Source: Knoxdaviesia capensis (Eukaryota; Ascomycota; Sordariomycetes; Microascales; Gondwanamycetaceae). From it: DNA of 64,000 nt. Made by a program: the position numbers and the translations under genes. The stretch lies in contig LNGK01000010.1 of the NCBI GenBank assembly GCA_001510575.1, positions 186,001 through 250,000 of the forward strand. Reading direction: 5' to 3'. The notes beneath the pieces were generated by a model that ran no database searches, had not been told where the DNA came from, and was given only the letters and a program-made list of their open reading frames with translations. Below are positions 47,669-59,013 of the stretch, in pieces. Numbering within the stretch: position 1 is the stretch's first letter; the number at the start of each line of letters is the position of its first letter.

Positions 47669-48838
47669 ATCTAATAGAGAGGGAAAAGATTGACGAGAGG
47701 GGAAAAAAGAGGGGAAAAAAGAAGAAGAAAAAAATAGGTCGACCTTGATACGGGGTTTTGGCGTTTTCATAGTCGAATGGTGCAGGACAGAAGGAGCGAA
47801 CGACGGATGAATACACAGAACAGACAGAGACTATCGTGCTTGTTTAGGGTATAGGGTTTCGAGCCATGATTTTAACATAGGACAGTTGGGTTTAATATAC
47901 GGAGTACTGTCTAGACGCAAATCTTGCACATAAAGATACGAGAAAAGATACCTGACCGAACTCCGATGGTTGGCCTCCCCTACGAAATTGGCTGACATGA
48001 CGACGCCTGTTTAATTACGTTGACCTCGCCCAGGCCGCGTTTGTCGCATTTGGCCTTTGATCTGCCTGACTCCAGGGCTTCTGAAACGTCAGCTATCTTC
48101 TGCTGGTTTTCCGGGGTCGGCGCGAAAATAGCAACAAGCCGGGGTGTCAGAGAGAAGTTTTAGGCTATGGAAACGACCCGGGCCGTGCAGCAAGCAAACC
48201 AAGAGGTCGGCAACGTGTGCGTGTGTGGTGTGTGGGAGGTACGGGTTTCAATATCTCCGTCAGGGTGAAAACAGTCCGAACGCGAATCCACCGGGGATAG
48301 AAAAGTCGGAGGAACCGTGTCGGAGAAGAAGGGAATGTGTCTGAGGAGAAAAGAAGAAATGGTATTCCACGGTGACGAGAACTGGGAAATAAACGGCTGA
48401 AGAAAGTCGTGATGGTGTTGGTTGGTCGTGTCAGTCTGGGATCGGCTCGTTCTTTGGAATCACGGAGATTTGCGTGTCTGGGGGAGACCGGAGTTAGTCG
48501 AGATTGAATCTGCCGCGATCGAGCAAATACCCAAAAGCCGACATGCAAAACTTGGTGTCTCCAACGTCAACTCCAACTCCAACTCCAACCTCAACACGAA
48601 ACTGGGATGCCAAGATGAAATGAAAGCTTGACCTGAGGAATCCCGGATTGTTCCATGTCAGGTTCCTGGGACTGACTTGGTCGCTTCTGGCAGTCACCAA
48701 ACTTCTGGCCATCGCCGGTTGCTGTCAGAGACTAGACACGATGTAGTAGTTGAAGGCGAGGTGGTATTTTCAACCAAGACGTAGAAAACTCGCGATCATC
48801 AGTGATTCACTATCAGGTATCCGTAATGCACATCACCA
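47669..48838. other. Intergenic between axl2 and the HNH pseudogene
   Basis: Begins with the axl2 3' flank (purine-rich, 47675-47740). A small tandem repeat of TCCAAC units is at about 48569-48598. No gene was supported; ORFs at 48144-48631 are short and overlap on both strands. Confidence 0.4.
48569..48598 (+). repeat. TCCAAC hexamer tandem repeat
   Basis: About four consecutive CTCCAA-type units, slightly degenerate at the right end, just upstream of the HNH pseudogene. Confidence 0.7.
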
Positions 48839-50012
48839 GTGATCAGTCTACCATGCTTTCCCGGCCCAATCCTCCCCACTGAGCAGCAGTTCTCCCAGCT
48901 CTTGACCCAGTTGGACACCCCATACCACCGCGAACATAGCAAAGGATACGACAAGCGGAAGCTCGTAGAGGCGACACTCCAGTTCGTGAGGTCTGATGAA
49001 GCGAAACGAGTACTGTTGGCAAAGATTGTCCGAGTTCCTCCAATTCCGCTAGATCCCGGCAGCGGCTTTGAAGAGGTCCTAGACACAGCCCGGGAAGCCG
49101 AGCTCCGGCGGGCGGTGTGTGCGTCTGCTGACTGTTTGTTCCAGAACTTCTTCCTCCCCCGTAAGCACTCGGTATTCCCCCGTAGACGCTGGTTTCAAGC
49201 GGAGACGAACGGCCCTCTCATCCTGGAGTAACATCTGCCACGCACCCACACCGCGTATCCGGTCGCCGATCGCAGCCGTGTCTGAGCCCCCGCTCCCTCA
49301 AGACATGGACGCGGTCGCCCCGCCAGAGACTCACGACCGTCTATCCCTCCTCGGCTGCCTGTGTCTAATACGGGACAAACACCGGTGTGCTGTCCCTGGG
49401 GTGTTTGACCGCATGCAAGCGCGCAAACAGCTCCGAATATCCCCGAGCTGCAAGGCGGTCGAAGACGACGGAGAACCTGTTGTGGACCGGAATGCAAAGC
49501 TCACATCAGTTGACGTTACTCCTATAATACCCCATTCACTCGTGCAGCCAAAAGCAGACGGACCACCAAGACTCAACGAAATCGGTGGCTCAGAGCATCT
49601 TCGACAAGCTTGACCCTGATGTGTTGCCCCCTCTGCAAAGGCCCGTAGATTGATAGGCCCCGGAATGCCACTACCTTGACTCTAGACCTCCAAGACTGCT
49701 TCAGATCCTTCGATGTCTATTAGAACTGGTAGATGCTGACACAAATTTGTTTTGCATAGAGGGCCGTGAACCGTTTCTTTCCCGTGGTACGTTGCCCGTT
49801 GCCCGGAGGCTGCTGGTCTCGCCTGAACAAGCCATTGACCCCCCCTCGCAAACGCCCTGGCCAGACACGCAGCATTCTCTCATATTACACATCTATCAGG
49901 GGCAGGGGAAAACATTGATAGCATGATGAGAGACCTGGAATATCACGGTGTTCGATTAGATGGCTCGACAAACCTGGAAAACCTGGTAGGAGGGAAATTG
50001 AGCGTATGGGAG
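48839..50012 (+). pseudogene. Decayed fungal HNH-endonuclease domain gene
   Basis: Pieces of one recognisable family protein occur in the right order but in different frames. 48839-49231 has the N-terminal helical region (ADCLFQNFFLP) and ends at a stop. About 49230-49590, in another frame, has the HNH core start (CLIRDKHRCAV) and IIPHSL, the second histidine block. About 49594-49650 has SIFDKLDPDV. 49649-49723 has IDRPRNATTLTLDLQDCF and ends in a stop. 49735-49926 has EGREPFLSRGTLPVARRLL and PEQAIDPPS and ends in a stop. 49923-50012 has MRDLEYHGVRLDGSTNLENLVGGKL. This is the usual order of the ~350-residue fungal HNH_2-type proteins of unknown function. At least four frame changes and several stops without convincing splice sites make it a pseudogene. 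No restored product is given. Confidence 0.8.
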
Positions 50013-50784
50013 GTTCCGATAGTATCGAAAGCACCTTCATACTCGCTGAGGAACATAATCCACACTCTGGTGTCTTTTGAGAGCTTCGTCTCTTCATCGG
50101 CCAGTGACTTGCCTGCCAAGCAGTGCCATCCACTCCCAGTGGAGCAAACAGCAGACAGCAACAACCTGGAGATACGTGGCCGTGCGCATAGCTACAGATA
50201 CGTACGTACCCTCAGCGACCACATGACTGAGACGAACTCCTCAACAGGTTTTTTGGGGCTCCTGAAGATCATCGCCCAGGGGAAGGAAGGAGAACCATGA
50301 CGAATATCTCTTTTCCTGCTGTTGACATATGTATGCAAGCCAGCCGGCATTCTAGACTTCCGTGGAGGGATGCCCACTTTCTTTCCGCGTCTCTTCAACT
50401 TGCCTGTCTGTCTGCCTGTCTTCTCGGGGAGAAAAAGAACACCCACCACCTTACCCTTCCAGCACCAGCCGTGTTTCGTTCCCCTCGCGGAGTTTCTTTT
50501 GTTTTTTTCCTCTTTTTTTTTTCTTCGGCTTGGGCGGTGTGTGTTCCCGTCGCTTGCTGCCATTGTTTCGTTTTTAGGTCCAGCTTATTCCCCTCCAGGA
50601 ACTGGGTTTCCGTTGGTGTTTTGGAACTGGAAACTTACGACGCATATATGTATAGGAGTAGGTAGGAACGGCCTTCCTCTTTTTGTCTTGCCTGGTCTGA
50701 AGTCGTAGTGAGTGTCATCTCGTCAGGGAAGCTTTCTCGTCTCTATTTCGAGGAAGGCTGCGGGTTAGTGCAGCAAGTGGAAAA

Positions 50785-50850
50785 GAAATATGAAATTAAA
50801 TAAAAACTAAAAAATAAAAATAAAAATAAAATTGAAAATAAAAATTCAAC
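50785..50850. repeat. A-rich AAATA/TAAAAA low-complexity repeat
   Basis: Repeated AAATA and TAAAAA units on the plus strand, much AT-richer than its surroundings. Confidence 0.7.
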
Positions 50851-51542
50851 GACAGGCCTGTACCTGTCAAGGTTCTCCTGTCCCGAAAAAGACCTTTCTT
50901 GGCCGAAATAGTCGGGACGAAAGAACCTGTCGAGCCCTCTCGCTCTCTGTACAGTACTGGACATAATGTGTACCGGATCGTAGAATATGCGCCTCTCAGT
51001 CTCGCATGCCACCAGAATTTCCCTCCGTCTAGATGCCGCCGATCCCCAAATCCTTACTGATCGCCATTGAACGTTGGAGTTATCGTGTGCGCCGCTGACG
51101 CTGCCATCCACGAGCTCCTGGGTGCAGCTCGCGTTCTCGTGTCCTACAACAGAACAGAACTTCAGACTCGGCTACTGTGTCCCTGCAGTGCCAGAGAAGA
51201 AAACACTGGGTCAAGCCATCGATCCTGGTTTCAGAAGACCAGCGAAAAAAAAACACAGAGCCAGAGAAGCAGAACCCCGTGGACCACCGGTGATACCCTC
51301 GGGATGGGGCCTGGCGTAGATCCCGAATCCTCGTGCACCATCACTCATGCTGGTTGTGGACTCTTCTCAGTCTGATCCTTGGGGACCGAAAAAGGGGAAG
51401 ACGAAGAAGGGGCTTCGTGATGATTCTTACCCGGGGGGTGTGCATCACTACACGAGCCCCAGCCATGTATCTGTATGCTGGTTAGCCGGGCCATCCGTAC
51501 ATGGCAGATCGAGCATCCGGATCCGTAGTGGTATCTCGCACA

Positions 51543-51554
51543 CAATATATATAT
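51543..51554 (+). promoter_or_regulatory. TATA-like element of the LPMO-like gene
   Basis: AATATATATATT lies about 345 bp before the ATG at 51899 and directly precedes a ~300-bp C/T-rich tract, a classic strong fungal promoter layout. Confidence 0.5.
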
Positions 51555-51898
51555 TCCCGCGATGATCGCCCAACTGGTTGTCCAGAACTTCTTCCCTCTC
51601 CTTTCTCTCTCTCTCTCCCCTTGGGTTCCAACTTCTCTTCTACCGTTGTCGTCTTTCTTTTTCGTGTGTGTCTTCGCTTCTTTTCTTCCCGAACTGGCTG
51701 GTTATTCCATTCGCTTGTATTATATACCAATTCTCAATCTTTTTTTTCAGTCTTTTCTTTCACCCCAGTGCCGGCCACTTTCGTTTCTCTTCGTGCTGTT
51801 GCTCTTCGCTCCTTTCTCTGTCCCATTCACTGTTTTCTTTCTCGACGAAAGCCAAATACCAGACATCTTTCCGTTCTTTCCATATCCCTCCATTCAAG

Positions 51899-52526
51899 AT
51901 GCGTGCCTTCGAAATCCTCGCTACCGTTGCCGGCCTTGTGTCGCTGGCCAGTGCTCACGGAGCCGTCACCTCGCCCGCTCCCCGCGGCCCCGGTGCCGCT
52001 ATGGCCGCGGCCTGCGGTCAGGCTGCCGTGGATGCCGTCTCGCGCGATGGAACCATCCCGATTGAGAACCTCAGTGCTGCCACTGCCAACTGTAAGCTGG
52101 TCTCGTTCTCGCGGCACAACGCCCACAAGACAACGCTAACATTGATATCCCCGACTTGAAGGCAACCTCTTCCTGTGCCGTGGTGCCACCTTCGCCGATA
52201 ACACCGACCTGGTGCAGATCTTCTCTGTCGGCCAGGTGGTGCGCATGCAGGCCGTGATCCCCATCCCCCACGAGGGCCCCATGAACGTGTCGGTCGTGAA
52301 CACCGCCACCAACACCGTCATCGGCGCGCCCCTGATCCTGTTCGACACCTACGCGGACGAGAGACTCGCCCAGCTTCCTGCCAACAACACCGACTTCTCC
52401 GTCACCATCCCCAGCCTCGGCGCCAACCAGTGCCGTGTCGCCGGCCAGTGCGTGCTGCAGTGGTTCTGGTTCGGCGAGGGTGCCCGGCAAACCTATGAGA
52501 GCTGTGTGGATTTCGTTGTCGGCTAA
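51899..52526 (+). CDS. Small secreted LPMO-like (chitin-binding type-4 fold) protein
   Basis: Two exons, 51899-52091 and 52162-52526, with a 70-bp intron (donor GTAAGC, acceptor TTGAAG), encode 185 residues. The join gives ATAN-C-NLFLCRGATF. The signal peptide MRAFEILATVAGLVSLASA is followed by His20 (HGAVTSPAPRGPG), so the mature protein begins with histidine, as copper-dependent lytic polysaccharide monooxygenases require. A second histidine at 101 (PIPHEGPMNVSVV) sits in the position of the other histidine-brace residue in the chitin-binding type-4/AA10-11-like fold. Six cysteines (C39, C65, C70, and three near the end) suggest three disulfides. It is shorter than typical enzymes and may be catalytic, chitin-binding or a copper-handling relative; activity is unproven. 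The acceptor ends AAG rather than the more usual CAG/TAG. The promoter appears strong. Confidence 0.82.
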
Positions 52527-53687
52527 AGTTGTGATGATCACTTAAATGAACGAACGAACAAAAGTCGAAGAAACCCTTTTTCAAAATTTAAAAAAAACTT
52601 ATAAATACCATGTAAATTAAACCACCTGGCTCACGGTAGCCCTGTGCTCTGCCGCGGAAATGATTCCTCTATGTTGTGAACTTGGTCGATTGACTGACTT
52701 ACACGCACGTGTATTCCTAAAATATGGCCGTGAGTCTTATAGAGTGTTAACCCTAACCCTACCCAAGCGCTAAATGTCGTGATCTACCTCTCCGATGAGA
52801 TGCGCCGTGTGCGTTAGTCTTGGCGTATATGGTAGGGCGGACCGGTCTCCACACCCCCGTGCCGGGGTCTAAATAATTCAGCCGGACCGGTACCGAGACG
52901 TCATCAAGTACTGCCGGATCGGCACCCTGAGCATAGGTGGTGGGAATGCAACACTGACATATCCGTGGTACGGGATCCGTGCTTGCTTCTGTCATGAATG
53001 AACCTTGGAACGGCGTTATGCATGCAGGATCCCGGGTGATAGAGTATCTTTCAACGGCTGGTTGGATGGTTGCCTCTAGGAGCTTTCAGGTTGTGGGGGG
53101 ACATAGCACACTGACAGAGACCAAGAACGAACAACTTGGCTCTTCGCAATCGGTTGCACATTTCGCGACACAGGGAATTCCACAAACTCCAGATTCTTGG
53201 GCACGGGTTGTGAAGGTTGGACTCCTGTCCAAGCTCGTCTGCTGCAACGTGCGCGCCCTGTGGATGTTGTCAGCTCTGTCGCACATCGCGTTGCGACTGT
53301 GAATACAGGTGTCTGTAAAGTCGGCCTTTAGGTGATCAGCAACTTCTAGCATCTGCATGAGAAGGTGGGAGATGAGTGTGGCTCTAACCACGAATACACA
53401 TCATGCACCCGTACACCTCGAGAACTGATCTCCGGAGCGCGGGTGGTATGGCGTGAGATGGTCTTCAAATGGCTGTGCAATGTGGGATGTAGCGCCGACA
53501 TGCCGATATCGTCTCCGAGAAACCGAATCGAAAGCTATCAAGGCGCGAGTATTCGAAATGGTCAAAACGGTGGATATAATGTGGACGAATCTCCTCTCCG
53601 CGCGTGAGAGCATACTCCCCAAAGAGGAAGATATCACGGTCAACCCTTTTCCAACCTGATATCCAAAGAACAACACTCACCTGAACC
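52527..53687. other. Intergenic between the LPMO-like gene and the first TauD dioxygenase
   Basis: It contains a telomere-like motif at 52747-52761 and otherwise no recognised feature. The promoter of the dioxygenase gene should lie in its right part; no clear TATA was seen. Confidence 0.4.
52747..52761 (+). repeat. Interstitial telomere-like motif (two CCCTAA units)
   Basis: Reads TTAACCCTAACCCTA, slightly over two units of the telomere repeat on the C-rich strand. It lies 0.9 kb left of the TauD/MFS gene group. Confidence 0.5.
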
Positions 53688-55096
53688 ATGTCGGCCACTG
53701 TGACAGCCACCACCAAAGCGGTGTCTGACACCCCCCAGACCCTGACTCTGGCCTTCAAGGCCGAAAACCACGGCGAGGTAAGCAAGAACAGATGCACTAC
53801 CTCCCTTCGCCGCAGAAAGCCCTCTCTAACAGGCATGTAAACCAACAGTACCGCTACAAGGACTACCTCCCTGTGTACGATGAGAAAACAAGCTTCCCGC
53901 CACTCCAGCCATTCGACTTCGTCGACCGTGGTCTTGTTGCCAACAAGACCAAGACAACCCTGATTTCCGCGGGTACCACGGCGACCAAGATCACGCCCGT
54001 GATTGGCACCGAGATCCGCGGTATCCAGCTGTCCCAGCTGAACGACCGGCAGAAAGACGAGCTCGCGCTGCTGGTGGCTGAGCGCGGAGTCGTGGTGTTC
54101 CGCGACCAAGATTTCAAGGACATCGGCGCGGACAAGCAGAAGGCGTTCGGGTCGTACTTCGGACCGCTTCATATCCACGTGAGTTCCTAGGCCGCTCTCC
54201 CCCTCCCCGTCGACGCACCATCCAATACTAACACAGTCCCCATGCAGCCCGTTGGAGCCCACGTTAAAGACCACCTGGAGCTGCACAACATCTACCTGGG
54301 CCCGGACAACGAGTACCGCAGCGAGGCCAAGCGCACCAAGCTGAGCTCCGTCGGCTTCCACTCCGACGTGTCGTACGAGCACCAGCCGCCCGGAATCACC
54401 ATCCTGACTCTGCTGGCTGTGCCACCAACCGGCGGCGACACCACGTGGGTGTCGCAGACAGCCGCGTATGCGCGCCTGTCGCAGCCGATCAAGACGCTGC
54501 TGGAGGGGCTCCGCGCTGAGCACAGTGGCTTCCCCCAGGCCGAACGTGCCCAGAGGGACGGCAGATTTGTCCGCCGCCAACCCGTCAAGTCTGAACACCC
54601 TATCGTGCGGGTGCATCCTGTAAGTCCTCCCCCTTCGTTTGCCCTCGACAGCTATCATGCTATGCAAAGTGGGAAATGGGAAACTGACTCAATACGCATG
54701 AACTTCTAGGCGACTGGCCAGAAAGCCCTGTTCGTCAACCCTGGGTTCACCAAGAGAATCATCGGACTCAAGGACGAGGAATCTGATGCTCTGCTGAAGC
54801 TTCTGTTCAAGGTATGAAGGTTGCATGCAATAATGCCCCATCAAACACACCAGCAGAGAACAAGGCTGACACAGCGATTCCGCATGTAATAGCACATCTC
54901 CCACGGCCAGGACTTCCAAGTCCGCCTCCGATGGGAAGAGGGAACCGTTGCACTGTGGGACAACCGAATCACTGCCCACACAGCCATCTCCGACTACAAC
55001 GTGCACAACCCTCAAGAGGGAACCCGCCATGGTTTCCGCGTCACTACACTGGCTGACCGGCCCACGGGGGTCAATGGACTGGAATCGGTGTGGTAA
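53688..55096 (+). CDS. TauD/TfdA-family Fe(II)/2-oxoglutarate dioxygenase (sulfonate dioxygenase-like), copy 1
   Basis: Five exons (53688-53777, 53849-54178, 54248-54619, 54710-54811, 54893-55096; introns 71, 69, 90 and 81 bp), all phase 0, encode 365 residues. The iron triad is visible as His178-x-Asp180 (GFHSDVSYE) and a distal histidine at about 327 (WDNRITAHTAISDYN). The 2-oxoglutarate-binding arginine follows (HGFRVT, about 347). Other family motifs are GTEIRGIQLSQLNDRQKDELALL, RGVVVFRDQDF, GGDTTWVSQ and ALFVNPGFT. The closest known relatives I recall are yeast Jlp1 and fungal sulfonate/alpha-ketoglutarate dioxygenases, which hydroxylate sulfonates so that sulfite is released as a sulfur source. 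Other members act on phenoxyacetates or alkyl sulfates, so the substrate is inferred. There is no signal peptide, so it should be cytosolic. An MFS transporter follows on the same strand. Confidence 0.93.
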
Positions 55097-56260
55097 ACTG
55101 GATGCCGGGATAGGAATTGAGATAAGTGATAGGCCGGGATCGGATAGTTGTGGTGCTAGTTGCGCATCGATAGCTAGTAAAAGTCGAGATGATATAGGCA
55201 TCCCGCATGTGAACCGTCGTGATGTAGCATTGAAAAACATGGGGAGAGTAGTGCACCTCCCTGCAGCAGTCTCCGCGTAAATGTTCCTTGAGAAGTTGTA
55301 TCAATGCCAGATGTGGGATGGAGGCTGGCTACCATTAATATCATGCAACCCCACTGGCGCGCGCGCTGTGCATACCCACAGCCATGCAGTTCCCAGGACT
55401 ACGTAGCACAGCTCTGGGACTACCCAAAGAGATTGGAAGATACGTTGGATTTGAAAGCAACCCCCAACTTCTGAATCGCACCGCAGATCTCACGAGGCGA
55501 CTCAAGCCCAGAACCCTCAGTATCGTTATATCTCCAAGTTATCTCACCATCCCCCTCATTGGGCTGTTGGTCTGTGATACTCGGCAACATTGGAGAAAAC
55601 GCCAAGAAGTCCAAGTCAAACATGGCAGAGATAAGAGGTAACTTGATGATATGGACATGGCCAAGGGCTATTGTGAGCCGTTGACAATGCTTCCGATAAT
55701 CGGGGCTGTTTGCATAACTCGAAATCACCCACGGTGATTGCACCATACTACCACCCACTCACCATCAGATTACCCCCATTTATGAAATCCTTGAATGAGG
55801 ACCTGACAGAAGTGGTAAGCCAACGGGTATTCCGGCGGTCACGGGACGGCAATAGACCGTCTCGCCCAGCAGGCGTGATACCGTTGGTTCCCAGGCCTGG
55901 ACATGCGCATTGATTTGGCATCAGCGGTTGACGGGGGTTGAATGTCCACGAGCTTTGGTGGGAAAATGATGAATCCCATGAGTTCTTGATCGTGATTGCC
56001 AGTGGGAATGTGGTGATACTCGAGTGAGCGAGGGTACGTTGCTGATGGTCGGATGCCCTAGGTTCTGGACGGGCATCAAACCACTCAGGTTGATGTGGTA
56101 TGCCAAGGCTCAAGCACTGAGAAGCCAAAGATATAAATAATAGACAGCAGCCTCCGCAGCCACCAGCAGAAATGAATGCAAATAAGCCAGCAAGTCATCT
56201 CCTTGATGCTCACCCGTCAGACACCCGCCCAAGCCATTCCTACACGGAAAGAGACGCATC
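55097..56260. promoter_or_regulatory. Intergenic and promoter region of the MFS transporter gene
   Basis: A 1.16 kb interval between two co-directional genes. A TATA-like ATATAAATAA at 56131-56140 lies 121 bp before the transporter ATG. No gene was recognised; ORFs at 55384-55913 lack domains. Confidence 0.45.
56131..56140 (+). promoter_or_regulatory. TATA-like element of the MFS transporter gene
   Basis: ATATAAATAA, 121 bp upstream of the ATG at 56261, is the best TATA match in the interval. Confidence 0.5.
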
Positions 56261-58343
56261 ATGGCACCCCGCGACGAGGAGAAGGCATCTGAGAAGATCG
56301 CCGTGTCAACGGCCATCGACTATGACAGCATCAAAAAGGACACCAGCGACCGCGACCAGTCTCCCGACTCGGACTCAGACAAGGCTGACCAGATCCGCCA
56401 GCGTGTGTACGACGCGGAGGCAGAACGGCGGTTCACCGAAAAGCCGTCGACCAACATCTCCAGCTTGTGGAGCCGGACCGCCCGACACGACCCCAACGAC
56501 ATCGCCACGCAGCCGTCGGTGTTTGACGACCCGGCGCTGGCCAAGTACTTCCAGCCGTCGGAGAAGTACGAGAACCGCCACCGCTTCGACCCGAGCTTCC
56601 GCTGGACGTGGGCCGAAGAGCTCCCCCTGATCCGTCGGCTGGATTGGAGAATCACCGCGTGGTCGTGCCTTGCTTTCTTTGCGCTGGATCTGGACCGGAG
56701 CAATATCAGCCAAGCTAACACGGACAATTTCCTGGATGATCTCGGCCTCGACACCAATGACTACAATCTGGGCCAGACTGTGTTTCGCATTTCGTTCTTG
56801 TTGGCTGAACTTCCGAGTCAGTTGATCAGTAAGAAGATTGGACCGTGAGTTTCTCTCTTCAGCACTGCCACCTGTGGATGACAGTACAGCTTCTACAGTT
56901 GCTGGAGTCGTGCTACTAACAACGAGGAACCTCCGGTGTAGTGATCGCTGGATCCCGGCTCAGATGATTCTGTGGAGTATCGTCAGTGCTTCCCAGTTCT
57001 GGCTCAACGGACGCCAATCTTTCCTGGCTACCCGTGCATTGATTGGACTGCTCCAGGGAGGCTTTATCCCGGATGTGATTCTCGTAAGTTGAGATGGAAA
57101 CGTGATCTGCAAGATATACAGATTAGAGTTGACCACTAATCTGGAAATCGGAGCCAGTATCTATCATACTTCTTCAAGGGCACTGAACTACCCTTCCGTC
57201 TGGCTCTCTTCTGGATGGCCAACCGACTGACCGATGTCGTTGCACCTCTGCTTGCATACGGACTCCTTCGTCTTCGTGGTTATCACGGATATGAAGGATG
57301 GAGATGGTAAGTCGTCTGCGTTCATGAAAGCGAAGTTGGCAGCCCCTGCTGACCAACACGTACAGGCTGTTCTTGCTGGAAGGGATTTTGACATTTGTTA
57401 TTGGCATTTGGTCGATCTTCGCCATGTGTCCGTCACCAACACAGACAAAGGCTCCTTGGAGGCCCAACGGCTGGTTCACAGAGAGAGAGGAAAAGATCAT
57501 CGTCAATCGCATCCTCAGAGACGACCCTTCGAAGAGTGATATGCATAACCGGCAGGCTATCACGTTCAAACTTCTGTGGGAGTCTCTGTGTGACTATGAT
57601 CTCTGGCCAATCTACCTGATTGGACTCTCGTTCTCGATTCCCTCGGGACCACCAAATCAGTATCTGACACTGACGCTTCGAGCTCTTGGATTTGACACGT
57701 TCAGCTCCAATTTGCTGAGTATCCCCTGCCAGGTGGCGACAACGATCAACGTAAGTTTTGGGCTAGTGGTAGATCTGAAGCTGGCAACTGAAGACCTGGG
57801 AGGAAATGAAAAGCTGACGGCCATATCTAGATGCTTATCCTGACATGGGTATCAGAAAGGATCAACCAGAGGGCACTTATGGGCCTTGTTGTGGAAACCT
57901 GGCTGCTCCCTTGTGTCATTGCGCTGTCCTTGATTCCGTCTGATACAAGTCGATGGGCACAATATGCTCTGGTGACAGTGCTGCTGTCGTATCCATCGCC
58001 GCATCCGATGCAGGTCGGCTGGTGTAGTCGCAACTCCAACACGGTCCGAACGAGAACCGTGTCGGCAGCCCTGTACAACATAGCCGTGCAGATCCAGTCG
58101 ATCATCAGCTCCAATATCTACCGGCAGGACGACCGGCCCGAGTATCGGCGCGGCAATCGGGTGCTCACGGGAATTTCCGGCTACAACATCCTGCTTTATA
58201 TCGGCGTCAAGCTCTACTATGTGTGGAAGAACAAACGCCGTGAGCAGAAGTGGACCTCACTGTCGAAAGAGGAACAACAGAACTACCTTGATACCACCAC
58301 GGATAAGGGAAGCAAGAGATTGGATTTCCGATTCGCCAGTTAG
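56261..58343 (+). CDS. MFS transporter, anion:cation symporter (Dal5/Soa1/AstA-like) family
   Basis: Five exons (56261-56844, 56942-57083, 57158-57306, 57366-57750, 57831-58343; introns 97, 74, 59 and 80 bp) encode 590 residues. A hydrophilic N-terminus of about 125 residues precedes the MFS core. The joins restore family sequence: KKIG-P-DRWIPAQM, VIL-YLSYFF, GYEGWR-W-LFLLEG and TIN-MLILTW. Family motifs include DRSNISQANTDNFLDDLGL and YNLGQTVFRISFLLAELPSQL (helices 1-2), QMILWSIVSASQFW, ATRALIGLLQGGF and RPNGWFTEREEKIIVNRILRDDPSKSDMHNR in the central loop. The C-terminus KGSKRLDFRFA is typical. ACS-family members in fungi carry allantoate, vitamins, cysteine, sulfonates (yeast Soa1) or sulfate/choline sulfate (AstA). 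The two neighbouring TauD-like genes favour an organosulfur substrate, but this is context only. One late region (PSPHPMQVGW) shows small departures, but the frame is intact. Confidence 0.9.
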
Positions 58344-59013
58344 ATGTGGGACACGAAGACTGTGAAGATGGTGGATTCTGGCAACATGCAACTATTCATC
58401 ATCTGAGACATGCTGTTCCGTGGTTATTGGCCCGATACCGTTTGCTGGATCTCACGGCGTTTGTAACCTCCAAGCAGGGCGGGACAAGAATGAGAATGGC
58501 AGAAGAAGATTGGAAGTTGGAAGTGGCCAATTCCAGCAGCGCTTTGGTATGTTGGTATGAAGACATCTACTCAATATAAAACCTGGATCTCTTGGATTAG
58601 ATTCCACATTATGTAACTCCGCGTGTTTGAGAGTAGGTAGAGTAGAAAGGTTGAAGGCCGGAGGTTGCGATGGAATCAAGAATGACAAGGCATACAGATC
58701 TGGAGCGTCAATTTCCGACTTTTCCCGCATATGTTGTGGACCCGAACCGGCATATGTTTCTTGGGTTAAATTCTATTGACGCATTTTTGAAAGAGAAAAA
58801 TTATTATACCTAACCCAGGAGTGCAAACGTCAACCCGTTAAGCAAAACAATTCAACGGCTTTCTCTCTCTCTCTACAGATCCGATCATGGAAATTTCATT
58901 ACATATGTATCATACACCCTCAGAACAGTGACAACCTGAACAAGACGCGAGATAAAACGATGAACTTTCACGTCTTCGCCCCGGAAAAGTTCCCTCTTGT
59001 GTGCATTTATGCC
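58344..59013. other. Short intergenic region after the MFS transporter
   Basis: Contains the transporter 3' flank and a small (CT)n tract near 58860-58875. No gene was recognised. Confidence 0.4.

Larger units (their letters stand above)
50013..51898. promoter_or_regulatory. Intergenic: AT-rich A-tract block and promoter of the LPMO-like gene
   Basis: It contains an A-rich repeat (50785-50850, AAATA-like units), one GTACAGTACT palindrome at 50949 and, close to the next gene, a TATA element followed by a strong C/T-rich tract (51589-51890). ORFs in the tract are pyrimidine artefacts. No gene was recognised. Confidence 0.4.
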
